Below, piece after piece: positions 9,716 to 21,400 of a stretch of 64,000 nucleotides of DNA; position 1 is the stretch's first letter, and every line of letters starts with the position of its first letter. Source of the stretch: Utricularia gibba (lineage: Eukaryota > Streptophyta > Magnoliopsida > Lamiales > Lentibulariaceae); contig NEEC01000015.1 in NCBI GenBank assembly GCA_002189035.1, positions 1,736,001-1,800,000 of the forward strand, written 5' to 3'. The position numbers and the translations under genes are program-made. The notes under the pieces were generated by a model. That model saw nothing but the letters and a program-made list of their open reading frames with translations. It made no database searches and was not told the DNA's origin.

Positions 9716-11850
9716 TTACACTTGTCTTCCTCCGTATTTAACACAACCCATCACCGACGGAGGCGGTTTCCCAACTCTCTCAACACCTTCTGCAAAAACC
9801 ATGAACATTCCAAGGAAGAAATGGTACTCTATGTGGCAGTGAAATGCCCAGATTCCTGGGTTGTCTGCCACGAATCTGATCGCCGTCCATCCATAAGGAT
9901 GAAGTGCAACAGTGTTCTTCATAATGGGGTTCACCAAGTTGAACTTCTTCGGGTCGTTTTTCATGTCGAATTTACCAGCACCGTACCCGAGTACCCAGAA
10001 ATGGTGTCCGTGTAAGTGCCAGGGGTGAGTCTCGCTGTTGTTTGGCGTCATGGTGTTGGCATTTTGCAAAATTACATCCACGACGGATCCAAATTGAAGG
10101 CGGTAGATTCCAGTTCCGGTGGTGGCGTTCACGTTCTTGGGGACGCTGAATATGTCGTAGGTACTGGAATCGTAGCTGGTTGGCGGCGTGGAACGGTCGA
10201 ATGTGTGGGTTAGCAGGTTCTTTTTGTAAGCGATCAAGTAGGGCGTTTCCGGTAACCGGAAGGAGATGTTGTTGACTGACCACCGCACGTAGCCGTCGAT
10301 CAGGTTCTGAGTATTAAGCAACAGAATTGTGTGATACGCCTTCCGCGGCGGCGCGAGGAAATGGCCGCTCAATGCCTGGAAAGCCAAGCTCTGGGATACC
10401 CTCGAAGCGACGTCGTTCCAGAGTGGCCCCTCCGGTGCAGGGGACGGTGGGTACGGCGCCGGAGAAACGCCGGCGGCGTAGTTTAAAATGGCTAATCCCG
10501 ACGGAGTGGTGCTGTTTCGAGACACGACTTTAGCGACAATCCAGTAGTTTCTCGAAGGTTCTTGATCGGCTTTGATTAGAACAGAGTATGTTTCGCCGGA
10601 GTAAATGTAGAGATTCTTTACGGTGAAGGGCTTGACATAGCTGCCGTCGGCTTCCACAACCGTCAAACTATGACCCTCGATTTCAAAACTCAGCGCCGAT
10701 AACGACGTCAGGCTTCCGATGCGGAGGCGGTATGTCTTGTTAGGTTCAACTGTCAATGCGTAAGGTACACAGTCTGGGCTCGTAACGTTGCATAACGCCG
10801 TTGCAATCCCCGGAGTGGAACAGTCAAATTTCCCCTCCCTTGTATCAAAATTGACTGCAACAAAAAAAAAAATGAACCTCGAAAATGGAAATTTGACTTT
10901 TTACAGGCGTGAAACTGAAAAGATAGAATGGGCTAATGAGCAATTTTTAATTTTCCAACACGGAAAAAAAGTAGTTTGAAAAATAGCAAAAGCGCCCTAC
11001 TTTGTTTCATATTTCCAAAAAACTCGGGGGGACCCCTGGACTTCAAGGTTGCATGCAGAGTCAAAAACAAGTTGAAGAAGAGTACCTGAGGCTCCTTGAC
11101 CCAAACAAAGGGTTTAGAAACGAGGCCTGTAGCCTGTTCAGAGGAGCTCTTGTGGTACCAATCGGTGAGAAGGATCCCTTGCTCGGAATCATACGAAAAT
11201 GGCTCCGATTTGCCTGCCGGAAGCCGGACCCAAATCATCCCGTTCAGCCCATCCGACTTCTGCAGTCCATAATGTGCGTGGTAAAGGTATGTTCCTGGCT
11301 GCACCATCAAAGCCATTATTAATTCAGAAGGTTACTAGTTTTCTGAGGATGAGGAGATGGGTCTGGTTTCCTTACTCTGTCCACTCTATATCTGTACACG
11401 AATGTTTTTCCGGGGAGAATGGGGCACTGGGTCACCCCTTCTGTTCCATCCATCCACGGTGTTCCGTACTGGATCATCATAGCAACAACAAGCAACCGAT
11501 GAGTTTAAGGTGAGCATCGTATCTGAGTCTGCTGCATGCATTCAATTCACATATATCAGAAGCACCTGTCTGATTCCATGCCAATGCACGATGACGTTCT
11601 CTAGAAACAAGCTGTTTGTCAGCTCGATGACGAGGGTGTCACCGACTCGAGCGTCGACGGTCGGTCCCGGCGTCTGGCCGTTCACCGTGATCGCTAACCT
11701 GGAGTAACAATCCGGTGCCTTGAACGCGTACTTCACCTCCCACTTATAGTACCTCTCTTCCGCCTCAACCTGCAAAGGATGATCAAGGCAGCACAGAGCC
11801 AGCACCCAGAAAAGCGCCCATCTACTCAAACTTCCAAACAGGGCTCCCAT
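9716..11850 (-). CDS. L-ascorbate oxidase (multicopper oxidase), frameshifted as read
   Basis: Secreted apoplastic multicopper oxidase of the ascorbate oxidase group; it oxidises ascorbate and reduces O2 to water. Four exons: 11850-11566, 11468-11376, 11298-11086 and 10854-9716. A signal peptide (hydrophobic about residues 10-30) precedes the mature start near YYKWEV. All copper-ligand motifs are visible: [21 protein letters not shown] and HCHIE, with the type 1 Cys and the Met of LGM retained. The first three exons join in phase 0. Exon 4, however, opens in the frame reading SILIQGRG and must change frame near 10826-10835 to reach KFDCSTPG and the remainder. As written, one base is missing at GGGGAAATTT (minus strand), and a stop follows about 25 codons later. 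An alternative acceptor 24 bases downstream would restore the frame at the cost of eight residues. A second in-frame ATG lies at 11868. Confidence 0.85.
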
Positions 11851-12759
11851 GGCACAGCAGCCGCGCAAAGACCAAGGGTGCCACAGGAATTCCCAACTCA
11901 GGCGGGGTTCATCTCAATCCCATTGACTTCCCAGCAAACTGCTTCCCATCCAATAAATACAAGCAGATCAAGGAAAAGCGCGTTCAGATTTGTGAGTTAA
12001 TTAAAGGTAAAAGCGTGTTCCATAAACACACAGAGAGAGCGAGGGAGGCACATTCACAAAGGGGTGCTGAAGCTACTATACGCTATGGGAACACTAGGTG
12101 TGCATCGACTTAGGAAAGAAGGAAATAAACAATAATTATATTTTAGAGGCTTTAATGTGAAGAGTAGGTCGGGTTGTCACCTACTAGGCCTAGTAACGAC
12201 TTTCCACATGTCTCGTGTATTAGAATTTTAGACACTTCATTTTTAATGTTTGACAAAAGTGGTCATATAAAATTTTGTTTTTAGTATGTAAAAAAGAAAG
12301 GAAAGATGGGCATTTTTGTAAAAGACTCGCCCCCTAGTCTAACCCAATTCCAATTGGTTGCAAGTTGTAACAAAATACAAATTCAAACAAGTAAAAAAAG
12401 ATGAGGAAAAATTCATATCAAATACGACGTTCTTTCTAAAATTATTTATTTAATATAATAATATTGTAATAAATGTGTGTGATTATTCATAATAATGGAT
12501 TTTTAGTAACCAAAAATCATTTTAACTTAAAACTCAAATATTGACGATCTGAAAAATTGCTGAAATATATCATTACTTTTAAAAAAATAAAAATATTTTT
12601 GAGTTTATATTGAACATAAATTGAAATAAAAACCGTGATGATTTTGCAACTCAGGTGAAATAGTGTGTGTGTAGTTTGTATGATATGATGCATGTCCATG
12701 TATGTGCTTTACAACATATACTTATTTGGATGGCATCAGGTGCCTCGTCTCCTTGGGAT
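11851..12759. other. Intergenic region between ascorbate oxidase and ACX2
   Basis: The first 200 bases hold the likely ascorbate oxidase promoter; on the minus strand a TATTTAT element lies near 11955. The remainder, to 12700, is AT-rich without a recognisable gene. Both flanking genes read on the minus strand, so the ACX2 3' end also lies here. Confidence 0.4.
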
Positions 12760-15581
12760 TCAGAAGCCAGCAAACTGAGTGTACACAGAGTATGCTTCTT
12801 CTGGAGACTGCATTCCTATGGGAGCCCGAGTGACATAGTCAGGGAGATCAAACGCGTCAACCAGCTCCTTCGCTATGTCTTTCACTTGGAAGCATAGGTG
12901 TTCTGTCAGCTTGTGTATTGCCTGCAGACATTGTTAGGAAGGTGTGATGCTTCTTGATAGAGGTGAGGTACCTTAGCTTTCCCTGGAAGTGCTTTTTTAC
13001 CTTGGCTTTGTTAGGAGCAACGTAGTCTACGTTGCGATATGTTCCGATGTCGTTCCATATGCGATCCAGGGCATATAAATCACAGACGAGTTTAAGGGCA
13101 GCCCGGGAAGATGGATCAGGACAGCTGCAGAAGAAAGGGAACGGAGGCGATGAGGAATGAATCAGAGATTGAGGAAAGGCGAAGAAAAACCAGGCTTACT
13201 TTTTAACAGCATCGATGAACTTTTCGAGTATGATGGACTCTATGTGAGATTCAGCAAGTGTTAGGAGGTGATTCAGGCATCGGTTCCAAGCACCAAATCC
13301 GCCGAGGGTTTTCGAGTGCTTCCTCAGGCGAACAGCTACGCTATGGAGCAACCGGGAAGTGCGATACTGCAAGCAAATTTAGCATGAGGAGATTTGGCTG
13401 GCTTTCTAGCGCACAGGGAGATAAGGAGAAAGGAAATACCCTGAAGGCGTCTAGCTGAAAACTGGGATTTCGCAGATGGTCTTCACCCTCCCACCTAGCA
13501 GTTACTGGATTAGGCTGTGATAGATAGGCGTTCATGGAGTCCCTCAGGTAGTTCAACGTCGAGCTCAGAGCGCCGCCTTGGAATTTCTCCTGGTACTGCT
13601 TCAATAGGTATCCTGCTACCTGAATGAACAACAACAAAAAAAAAAAAAAGTAATTTAAGGAAGCTGCATCTTTGATGAATGAACCATATGCAAAGAGAGA
13701 AGAACCTGCTGCAATAGAACAGTATTGTCCCCTTCAAACGTCTGAAATATATCATGGTCATTTCTCAAGATGCCAAATCGATTGACAGCTGCATATCCAT
13801 GGCCTCCACATGCTTCTCTGCAAATGCTTATCGACCTTGCTGTGTAAGAAGTGACATAAGATTTTAAACCCGCAGAAAGGGTGTGAACCTCAGCTACTAA
13901 CTGTTCGTCATTGGACTTTTTCATCTGGGAATATTTTTCCACTAAATGAGCAGTTCCAAAATGGAACGCGTACGCAGATGCCAACATTGGCATCAACTTA
14001 TGCTGCTGAGATTGATAATCGAGAATGCTAATCTCCGGCTGGTTTGGAGGACCAAACTGCTGCCTTAACAGAGAATATCGAACTGCTATTATAATAGCAA
14101 TCTTTAGGATGCCAACAGAGGAGTAAGCAAGGCCTACTCTCCCTCCAACAAGCTCACCAAGAGTGGCCGCAAATCTTTTGCTGATGGTTGGTAAGCTGCT
14201 TGTGTATTTCCCATCTCTGGATACATCTCCAAACCGATTAAGGAGATTGTCACGGGGAACTCTAACTGACCGAAATCTCAAAGCCCCATTGTCGACTCCG
14301 TTGAGTCCAACTTTGTAACCACAGTCTTGAATTTCCACCCCAGGAAGTTTCTCGTGCGTCCTCAGATCCCTGATTGGAACAATGAAGGCATGAACACCCA
14401 TATCCGTTACACCTTGGATGCTATCAGATGGTAACAAGAGCCTCGCAAACACTGTAGCAAATTTCCCATGTACAGCTGCATTGCCAATCCACCATTTAAT
14501 AGCCCCATCATTTGGCGTATGGATGATAAACTCATCCTTCAGCGGATCAAAAGTTGCAGTAGTCTGAATGCCTTGAACGTTCGAGCCTTCAAAAAAAAAA
14601 CCATATGAAAGGAATCAAACAGAGATGAATACATATCATTTCAGGCAATTCAGAAAAAAAAAAGTTGGAGTAAAGATAGAATGATCGAGTCTTACTAAAG
14701 TTCAAGTGATTACAGAGGAAAAGGAAGTACCATGATGTAGTTCAGTCATTGCAAAGCACCCTGGAAACTCTAGAGTATCAATTCCTTCAAAAAACTTGTC
14801 CTTGTGCTTTTTTGTTCCTAAGTTAATTATAGAGCCACCCCATAGGCTGCAGTGAAATGAAATTCAACATTTAGTGGATAAAAAGAAGTCTCTTTCACAA
14901 GCTACATTTCAAGAACCTGTGGCCACAAGCACACAGAATGAGCTTCCATCATATGAAATCATTACCACAGTACGAGAAGAACAAAAAGCACATGGTACAA
15001 ATCAAAATTGTCTCTGCATATAGCCTATTTGAGTTTCACACTCATACCGAAACAAAATCCTCTGAGACCAAATATGAGGCGAAAGAATCTCACCTGTACT
15101 GAACTCCCATCTTAATCCCTAACGAAATGTCAACACTCCCCACCGCCTCAAGAATCGCAAAGTACCTCGCCGGGTCTTCGGACACATACCTATAGGGCCG
15201 AATCCCTGCGTCTCGAACCAAAGCCATCAACTGTCTCAAGCAAAGGTCCCGATGATCATCTTTCGATATCTCAATCGGCGTCTGGAGATCCGGCCGCGAG
15301 TTGAAGTAATCGTAAACACTCTGTTGCACATCCCTATACTTCCCTCTCATGTAGTCACACAATTTCTCCGTTTTCACATCGATTCTCCCTCCACCGACGC
15401 ACGGCGACATGCCAAGTCCACCGGATAAGTCGTTCTCCGGGCAAACGTGCAACGACAGCAATCGGACCCGTCGAGCCACAACCGCGCAATCGCGATCATT
15501 GATTCCCTCATCATCATCATCCTCAATCATTGCTTCAACACTATTCCCAATTCTCGTCCCCATTTCCAGGGCTGCCGCCAT
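12760..15581 (-). CDS. ACX2: Peroxisomal acyl-CoA oxidase 2 (long-chain)
   Basis: Flavoprotein catalysing the first, H2O2-producing step of peroxisomal beta-oxidation, with a preference for long-chain acyl-CoAs in the ACX2 clade. Seven exons: 15581-15094, 14846-14731, 14586-13706, 13619-13440, 13366-13200, 13124-13001 and 12921-12760. They join in frame to 705 residues (Arabidopsis ACX2 is about 692). Clade-typical segments include [63 protein letters not shown] and the C-terminal domain motif [11 protein letters not shown]. The catalytic Glu region near the acyl-CoA site is intact. There is no C-terminal SKL-type signal; ACX2 uses an N-terminal PTS2 nonapeptide. Here that site reads RVRLLSLHV, with Val at the last position where Leu is usual. 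The start at 15581 gives an acidic stretch (EDDDDEG) before the PTS2, longer than in Arabidopsis. No frameshift or premature stop was seen. Confidence 0.94.
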
Positions 15582-16619
15582 GTTGGTCGTCTCCCTTTTC
15601 AGGGGGTGCCGTAACCTGGACGACGATACATATGGTGGCGTGGGGCGGCTGGTGCTGGGCACGTGGCATATGCTCATTGGCAGATTATTGGCGCGCGTCT
15701 CGAAGTTAAGGATGAGTAGTTTTCTTCTTCTTATCACTAACGCGGTCATTAATTTAATGACGTGGAGATATGGACGACATCAGCGCCCACGGAACGAATC
15801 CTATTTAAGACACCACGTCCCATTTTTCAATACTTTCCAAATCCGAATAATTAATACATTTTTGGGTCAACAACACATATATTCAACGGATAATTATTAA
15901 AAAAATATTTATAATAATTTTTTTAAACATTTTAAAATATAATTAAAAATTATTGAATTAAATTCAATCAATTATAAAATAATTTCATAAATAAATCGAT
16001 AAATGATGAAGTTTAAGAACATCACACAACCTGTGTGATGCCCCGTCCCGAAAAAGTGTGGAATTGATTAAATGATGAGGTTAAATATAATAATCGTACA
16101 AATTTTGTACGATTCTTTTCTTCAATATCATGAAGAATCATTGACAGAAAATCTAAAGTTAAACATGTTTTATTTCGAATAAAACGAGGATAAATGATTT
16201 TAGATTATGCAATGATAGATAAAACGTAAAATTATAATAATTGAGTAGTATCATATAACACGGAGAAGGTTAGTTACAACCGCGGGTGTCGTTGTCCTCT
16301 CCGGCGGTTTTTTTCACCGCTGTCATTGTATGTCTAAAGTAAAATGGTGATGTCAATTAACGGACCGCCCCTCGAAATGGGGCCCGCCAGCACATTAACC
16401 ACCACCAAACTGTCGGTCAGGCCGCGCGCGATTGGGCTGACCGGTCTGATGCCCAGCGGTCCAACATTTAAAAAAATCATACCCATGACCATTATTATTA
16501 GCATGATTATTACATTAAATTTCACTCCGACAAACATCTCACATCCGTCCCATGAACCCCTGCAAACCATTCGATCGCTACCATGTTTATGAACGCAACA
16601 CTCACCCTAAACCCTAAAT

Positions 16620-16711
16620 ACATGTAATCACCTTATTAAAACACATAACGTTTTGTAATGTTTTAAAAAATACATGTCATCACTTTATTAAAACACATGA
16701 TGTTTTCTAAT
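16620..16711. repeat. Two-copy direct repeat, period 52 bp
   Basis: A unit of about 40 bases beginning ACATGTAATCACCTTATTAA at 16620 recurs at 16672 as ACATGTCATCACTTTATTAA, with the following AAACACAT and GTTTT blocks also shared. Only two copies are present; the units differ at a few positions, so the duplication is not very recent. Confidence 0.7.
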
Positions 16712-16817
16712 TGACCACTATCGCAAGTTTGAGGATGGTGGGATTAGTAAATTGCTCCAAATTTTTGGGGGATTTTTTATGAACGCCAGGTGGCAATTGT
16801 GGTTCCCAAGACCCTTA

Positions 16818-17039
16818 AGAATGTGTTTGGTATTGAGTATAAAGAGTGATAGTTAAATAGAAAAATAAAAATAAGATGTTTGTTAAATAGTATAAATTAT
16901 ATTCAGAATAAGTTATATCATGAATATGGAATAAAATAATATGATGAGAGTATTTGAGATAAAATAATATTATCATATACCACTTCTTTATATATCATCT
17001 CTTATACCTAGTATGATTCATCTATGTATCAAACACACT
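16818..17039. mobile_element. MITE candidate with TTA target-site duplication
   Basis: The left end reads AGAATGTGTTTGGTA and the right end, reverse-complemented, AGTGTGTTTGATA: an imperfect terminal inverted repeat with one 2-base indel. Both ends are flanked by TTA (16815-16817 and 17040-17042), the target duplication typical of PIF/Harbinger elements. The 222-bp interior is very AT-rich and non-coding, as in Tourist-like MITEs. The inverted repeat is short and imperfect, so confidence is moderate. Confidence 0.45.
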
Positions 17040-17569
17040 TTAAATAAGAAAGATTAGAAGATAATAAATACGTACAAGAGAGATAATAGAAAAATGGTAT
17101 AAGTTGCGGCATCCCAGCAGCATTGTTGATTCATGAATCCGTTGGAAGTCCATGTTCGGAGAGTAAATGCATTTTCTCCCCATCCCAAGGCCAGTGGGTC
17201 GGCGACCCAATGCGACGCACATGTGGTGTTGGGTGCCGGTGAAGGCAACAGATTGAAGGGCCGAGATTCGGTCCAGGCATCCTCTCAGCAGCGCCGATCT
17301 CTGCGTGTGGACATCCAACGGCAGAGATTGGCGTGGTCCCTGGGGGAATGCCGAATCTGACCGGATTTCGGTCATGTGATATGCTGTGGAGTCTTGTCGC
17401 CCTGATCGCAGGGGGCATTAGTGGGCTGAGAGATCTTCCCCCACTGCGGACACGACACGTATCCGAACATTTCTCTTACAACGCAATGAAGCCTCACATG
17501 CCAAGGTCTCTTTGGCCCTCACAAGTAATAACATGGCTTGTGCCGGAATGTTCTTCCCTCAGACTACTC

Positions 17570-17577
17570 TTTATATA
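17570..17577 (+). promoter_or_regulatory. TATA box of the RAP2.4-like gene
   Basis: TTTATATA lies 98 bases before the start codon at 17668. It is followed directly by ACGT (in CACGTAAC), a sequence context common in stress-responsive plant promoters. Position and sequence are the only evidence. Confidence 0.5.
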
Positions 17578-17667
17578 CACGTAACTGCACCCCCTTTTGT
17601 TCTTGCACTGCAAACAAAACGCAACCTGATTTTTTTTGGTGTTTGGTCAACTGGGAAAAAGGATCTT

Positions 17668-18429
17668 CATGGCTGCCGCTCTTGGTTTGTACGGTTCTTC
17701 TGGTAGCAGTCAGGGATTCTACTGTGATCCTTTTAGGGAAGAGCTTATGCAGGCGCTGGAACCGTTTATGAAAAACTGTGCTGCTTCGGGCCCGATTTCA
17801 TCTTCCCCCTTGGAGGAAACCCAAGTCTTCTCCAACCCTCACTCTGAGATTTATCACGAAACCGGGTATCAGTTTCAGCTCCAGGAACAGCAGCTGCAGA
17901 TGAGGTACAACCAGAATCTGACCTGTCTTGCCCGAAGCCGGCTGCGATGAAGGCTACACAAAAAGGGGTGAAGCTCTTCAGGGGAGTGAGACAGAGGCAC
18001 TGGGGGAAATGGGTGGCTGAGATAAGACTTCCTAGAAACAGGACTCGCCTCTGGCTCGGAACCTTCGACACCGCAGAGGAAGCGGCTTTGGCGTATGACA
18101 AAGCTGCTTACAAGCTGAGAGGAGATTTCGCTAGGCTCAATTTCCCCCATCTGAAGCATCATTTGTCTCAGTCTCATCCTCTCAGCTCCTCCGTTGATGC
18201 AAAGCTTCAAGCCATCTGTGAGAGCTTGGCGGAGTCGGAGAAACACGACACCCAGAATCATCATCTTATTCATGAGACTGTGAAGCTTGAGGAGCCATCC
18301 TCATCTTCCCCTTCAGACGAAGGATCTGAGGTCAGCTTTCTTGATTTCTCCAACTGTTCCTCATTCGAGGATCTGATGATGGACAAGTGCCACTCCATGG
18401 AGATCAATTGGGCGTATTCCCAGATTTAG
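17668..18429 (+). CDS. RAP2-4: RAP2.4-type AP2/ERF transcription factor (DREB A-6), frameshifted as read
   Basis: Nuclear DNA-binding factor of the DREB A-6 / RAP2.4 group, which binds DRE and GCC-like elements in light, ethylene and drought responses (family knowledge). The N-terminal part starts at 17668 (MAAALGLYG) and contains the group's acidic and Gln-rich segments. The AP2 domain begins near 17968: [18 protein letters not shown], then [17 protein letters not shown] and [12 protein letters not shown]. The downstream [15 protein letters not shown] block and the C-terminal MEINW motif are group signatures. The two halves are in different frames. The first frame ends at 17950, while the AP2 half is open from 17947 and, read backwards, continues to about 17930. 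One missing base near 17929-17933 (CTTGCCCG where CTTGGCCCG would encode the group's GPKP motif) explains this. Members are normally intronless, so splicing is an unlikely explanation. Without correction the AP2 domain could only be made from the internal ATG at 17947. Confidence 0.88.
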
Positions 18430-21400
18430 TTCAAGCATCCAAAGGAGTCAACTCCAGCCTCTGCAAGTGATTTTTTAGCATTTGCAGATGAGCTTCTTCT
18501 CTTCTAGGTCTATTGTAACACCGGTGTCGTATTGATGTTCGTACTAGAGCTATGATGTAGCAGTCGATCCCCTGGTTTCTTCACCAGGAGAGATCCGGCA
18601 TCAGTTTACTGCTTTGCTTTTCTACGTGTAATCTTCGTTTCAAGGTGTTGGAAACTCCTCTTCTAAGTTTCATCTCTTCTATCCAAGTATTTTTAAATAA
18701 ATTAAATAATACAAAAAAACAAGAACATCCATTGATTCCTTCTTTTCTTCCTTTGGAATCCAATCCTACATTTGGGAAAGAAATGGGATGAATCTAGGGA
18801 TATTTTACACTCGATTTGGGTGGAGAATATCAAGGGAGGGAATCTCTAGAGATGAAGATTCCCAAATAAAGCTCCTCCGAATCAACTATATGGTCGTCAC
18901 CCCGTCAACCTTGGTCAACTCTAATATTTTTAAAAAATTTCTGTTGACACTAATTAGGCCTATTTTTTCAACCTTATGAGACTTATCTTATAGGAGAAAA
19001 CCTTATGCTCGAGCCATTCAAAAATTCAAGATTCGATAAATCAAAAGAATACACATAAAATCTAAGTTGATCATTTTTATGCATTTTTTCACTTTTATGA
19101 ATACTTAGTTTCACTTTTATGAACATAAAAAAATATATATTTTTTTTTTTAAAAAAAATAGAATAAGGTTTACCACTTGAGTGGTAAGAACATGGACATG
19201 GTTCAGTTATTCACTTTTGCATCTGTGGAAATGGATCATTTCCTAAAATCTAAACCCAAATAATTAACGCTAATCCACGTCCTCTTCTAACATTCAAAGG
19301 TTTCGTTTTTGTCCGCTCAAGGTAATATTGGGCTTTGATCCTACTGGGCCGAACCCATCTTAGTTATTAATGGGCCGCCATTGCAAGAAGGACGGGGGTC
19401 ACCATCTTGTGTCGTTTTCTTATTTTTGTCTTGTGTGCGTGGGGTCCAACATTGAAATTGATTTTATTGATTTAAAAATTTGTACTTGGGGTTTTTCGAC
19501 TAATTTTTCAATTTTTTTTAATTTTAAAACAATATTGGAAATTTTTTATTAAAAGAAAATCATAAAATCTTAAAACCATGAAATCATGACTCTTTTTTAT
19601 ACTATTTCTCGTAAAAATAAATAAATAAATATGGGGTTATATTTAAAAAATATTTATAACTTCAAGTGTGTTCCATTCAGCTTATAAAAAAGATACTCGA
19701 TTTTACAAATTCTAAAACCGCGGCGGCTGCCGGAGAAGAAGACCCTGAAATATCGTGGGCAGTGCTTTTTTTTTTTATTCCATCAGCGTGTCACAAGAAC
19801 AGCATATACGACGCCTGGATTATTTAGTTTCCATTGTTTAGAATGGTGTGGCAATGACCATTGGCCTCTGAATGTATAAATGGCACCACTCTTGAATCAG
19901 AAGTATTTCAGATCTGCTGCATCCTCGTTTCCACCAGGGAGTTGTTGTCGTGAGTGGTGCTGGAATGGAATAGTTTTTTGTATAAAAAGAGAGCATGGAG
20001 AAAAAAACAAACAAGTTTGCATGGTCCACCAATTTGTGTTCGGGCAACATTCTGAGGTGGAACCTTGTAGGAAGGCCCCAGTTTTGGCACTGTATTTCCC
20101 ATCATCAGCTGTTTTCGTTGGCTGTGACTAAGAGTGTCGACATGCCGTCGATCAAACCGGAAATATCTGCCAGACACTTCTTACAAAGGAAAAATAAAAA
20201 GAGAAAGTGATAGAACATGATCAGAGATCACCAGAAAATAAGCAAGTTATGCAAATTCAATCTTCCCAATCCGTTTCCAGTTTCCACCTCAATAGTAAAT
20301 GTGCTTCGTTTCCGGTATTGATTATCTGGTAGGACAAGATTAGGGGTGGCGTGAGGAATGACCATTTCCAGATTCGTGGTGGAGGAGGCAACTTGTCATC
20401 TTGTGGATGAAAAGCAGGCATTTTCTTCTTTGTTTGAGATAAGAACAATGAAAGCCTTGAGATAAAGAGAATTTGTTGCGTTACTCCTCAATCCACATCA
20501 ACTCTTAAAAGACAGAAAGAAAGATTAGTTTTGGTGATAGGGTTTGGACACCACAAGCCACCGTCTCTTTTTCATCCCAAGGAGTAAAGAAGATCAGAGC
20601 TCTGGTTGGTTGGCCATACCTTTAACAAGTTGCTCTTGAGATATTAATCATAGCACCCATTAACCAAAATAAACGGTCCAAAAGGCGTTTCTCCATCACA
20701 TTCATCTCACTGTTGATTCACTACAATTATCAGAGTCGTTGTTAAGACCCCCTGGGCTCGATCGCAGTTCAAACAACTCTGGAAATTTCTAGTCATTGTT
20801 TCCAAGTGCATGAGTTTGTAATCTTTTTTTCTGATAAAAAAGAATCTCCTTTGTGTATCAGAGAAAAGGATGCGAATGAACAACAGTTATGCTCGGAACA
20901 TGAGATGAGATTTGAAAAGTTTTCTTTTCTTCTTTTCCATGCATTTCCCTTTTTCTTTGTTGTGCTCGGAACATGCGTGCACATGATAAAATACGTGTAG
21001 CAATCTAAAACGAACACCATGCAGCCAATTGAGGGTATTCAGACCAAGTTATTCAGCCAATTGGGAGTAGAAAAGGATACATTCACAGCGTCAACACGTA
21101 AGAATTTTGCCATGTTCAGGTTCACCGAAAGCTGCAAATGTTGGCAGATACATTAGATTCATTCAGTCCAGGTGTCCTGGTTTCGCATGGACTAAGCCTG
21201 AATCTGTGGGTTGAGTCTAATAGTGAGTGGGGTGCAGACTACACATCTTGATAGCGAAAAAACACTCTTTCATGCATGCATGCTCCTGGATTCGAACATT
21301 CAAACCGACCACTGCTTCGCCCATACAGAATCACAACTGTGGTTGAATCTAGAGAAAGAACTAGAACCGAAAGGGAGCTCAGTGAAGGTCATGTCATGGT

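Larger units (their letters stand above)
15582..17569. other. Gene-free stretch with repeats upstream of the RAP2.4-like gene
   Basis: About 2 kb between divergently oriented ACX2 and the AP2/ERF gene. It contains AT-rich DNA, a GC-rich patch at about 16350-16460, a 52-bp-period direct repeat at 16620-16711 and a MITE candidate at 16818-17039. Short open frames in the GC-rich patch have no recognisable protein features. Confidence 0.45.

Noticed and set aside
16344-16592. 82-codon frame in a GC-rich patch
   Set aside because: Open on both strands without family resemblance or splice context; treated as chance in GC-rich DNA.
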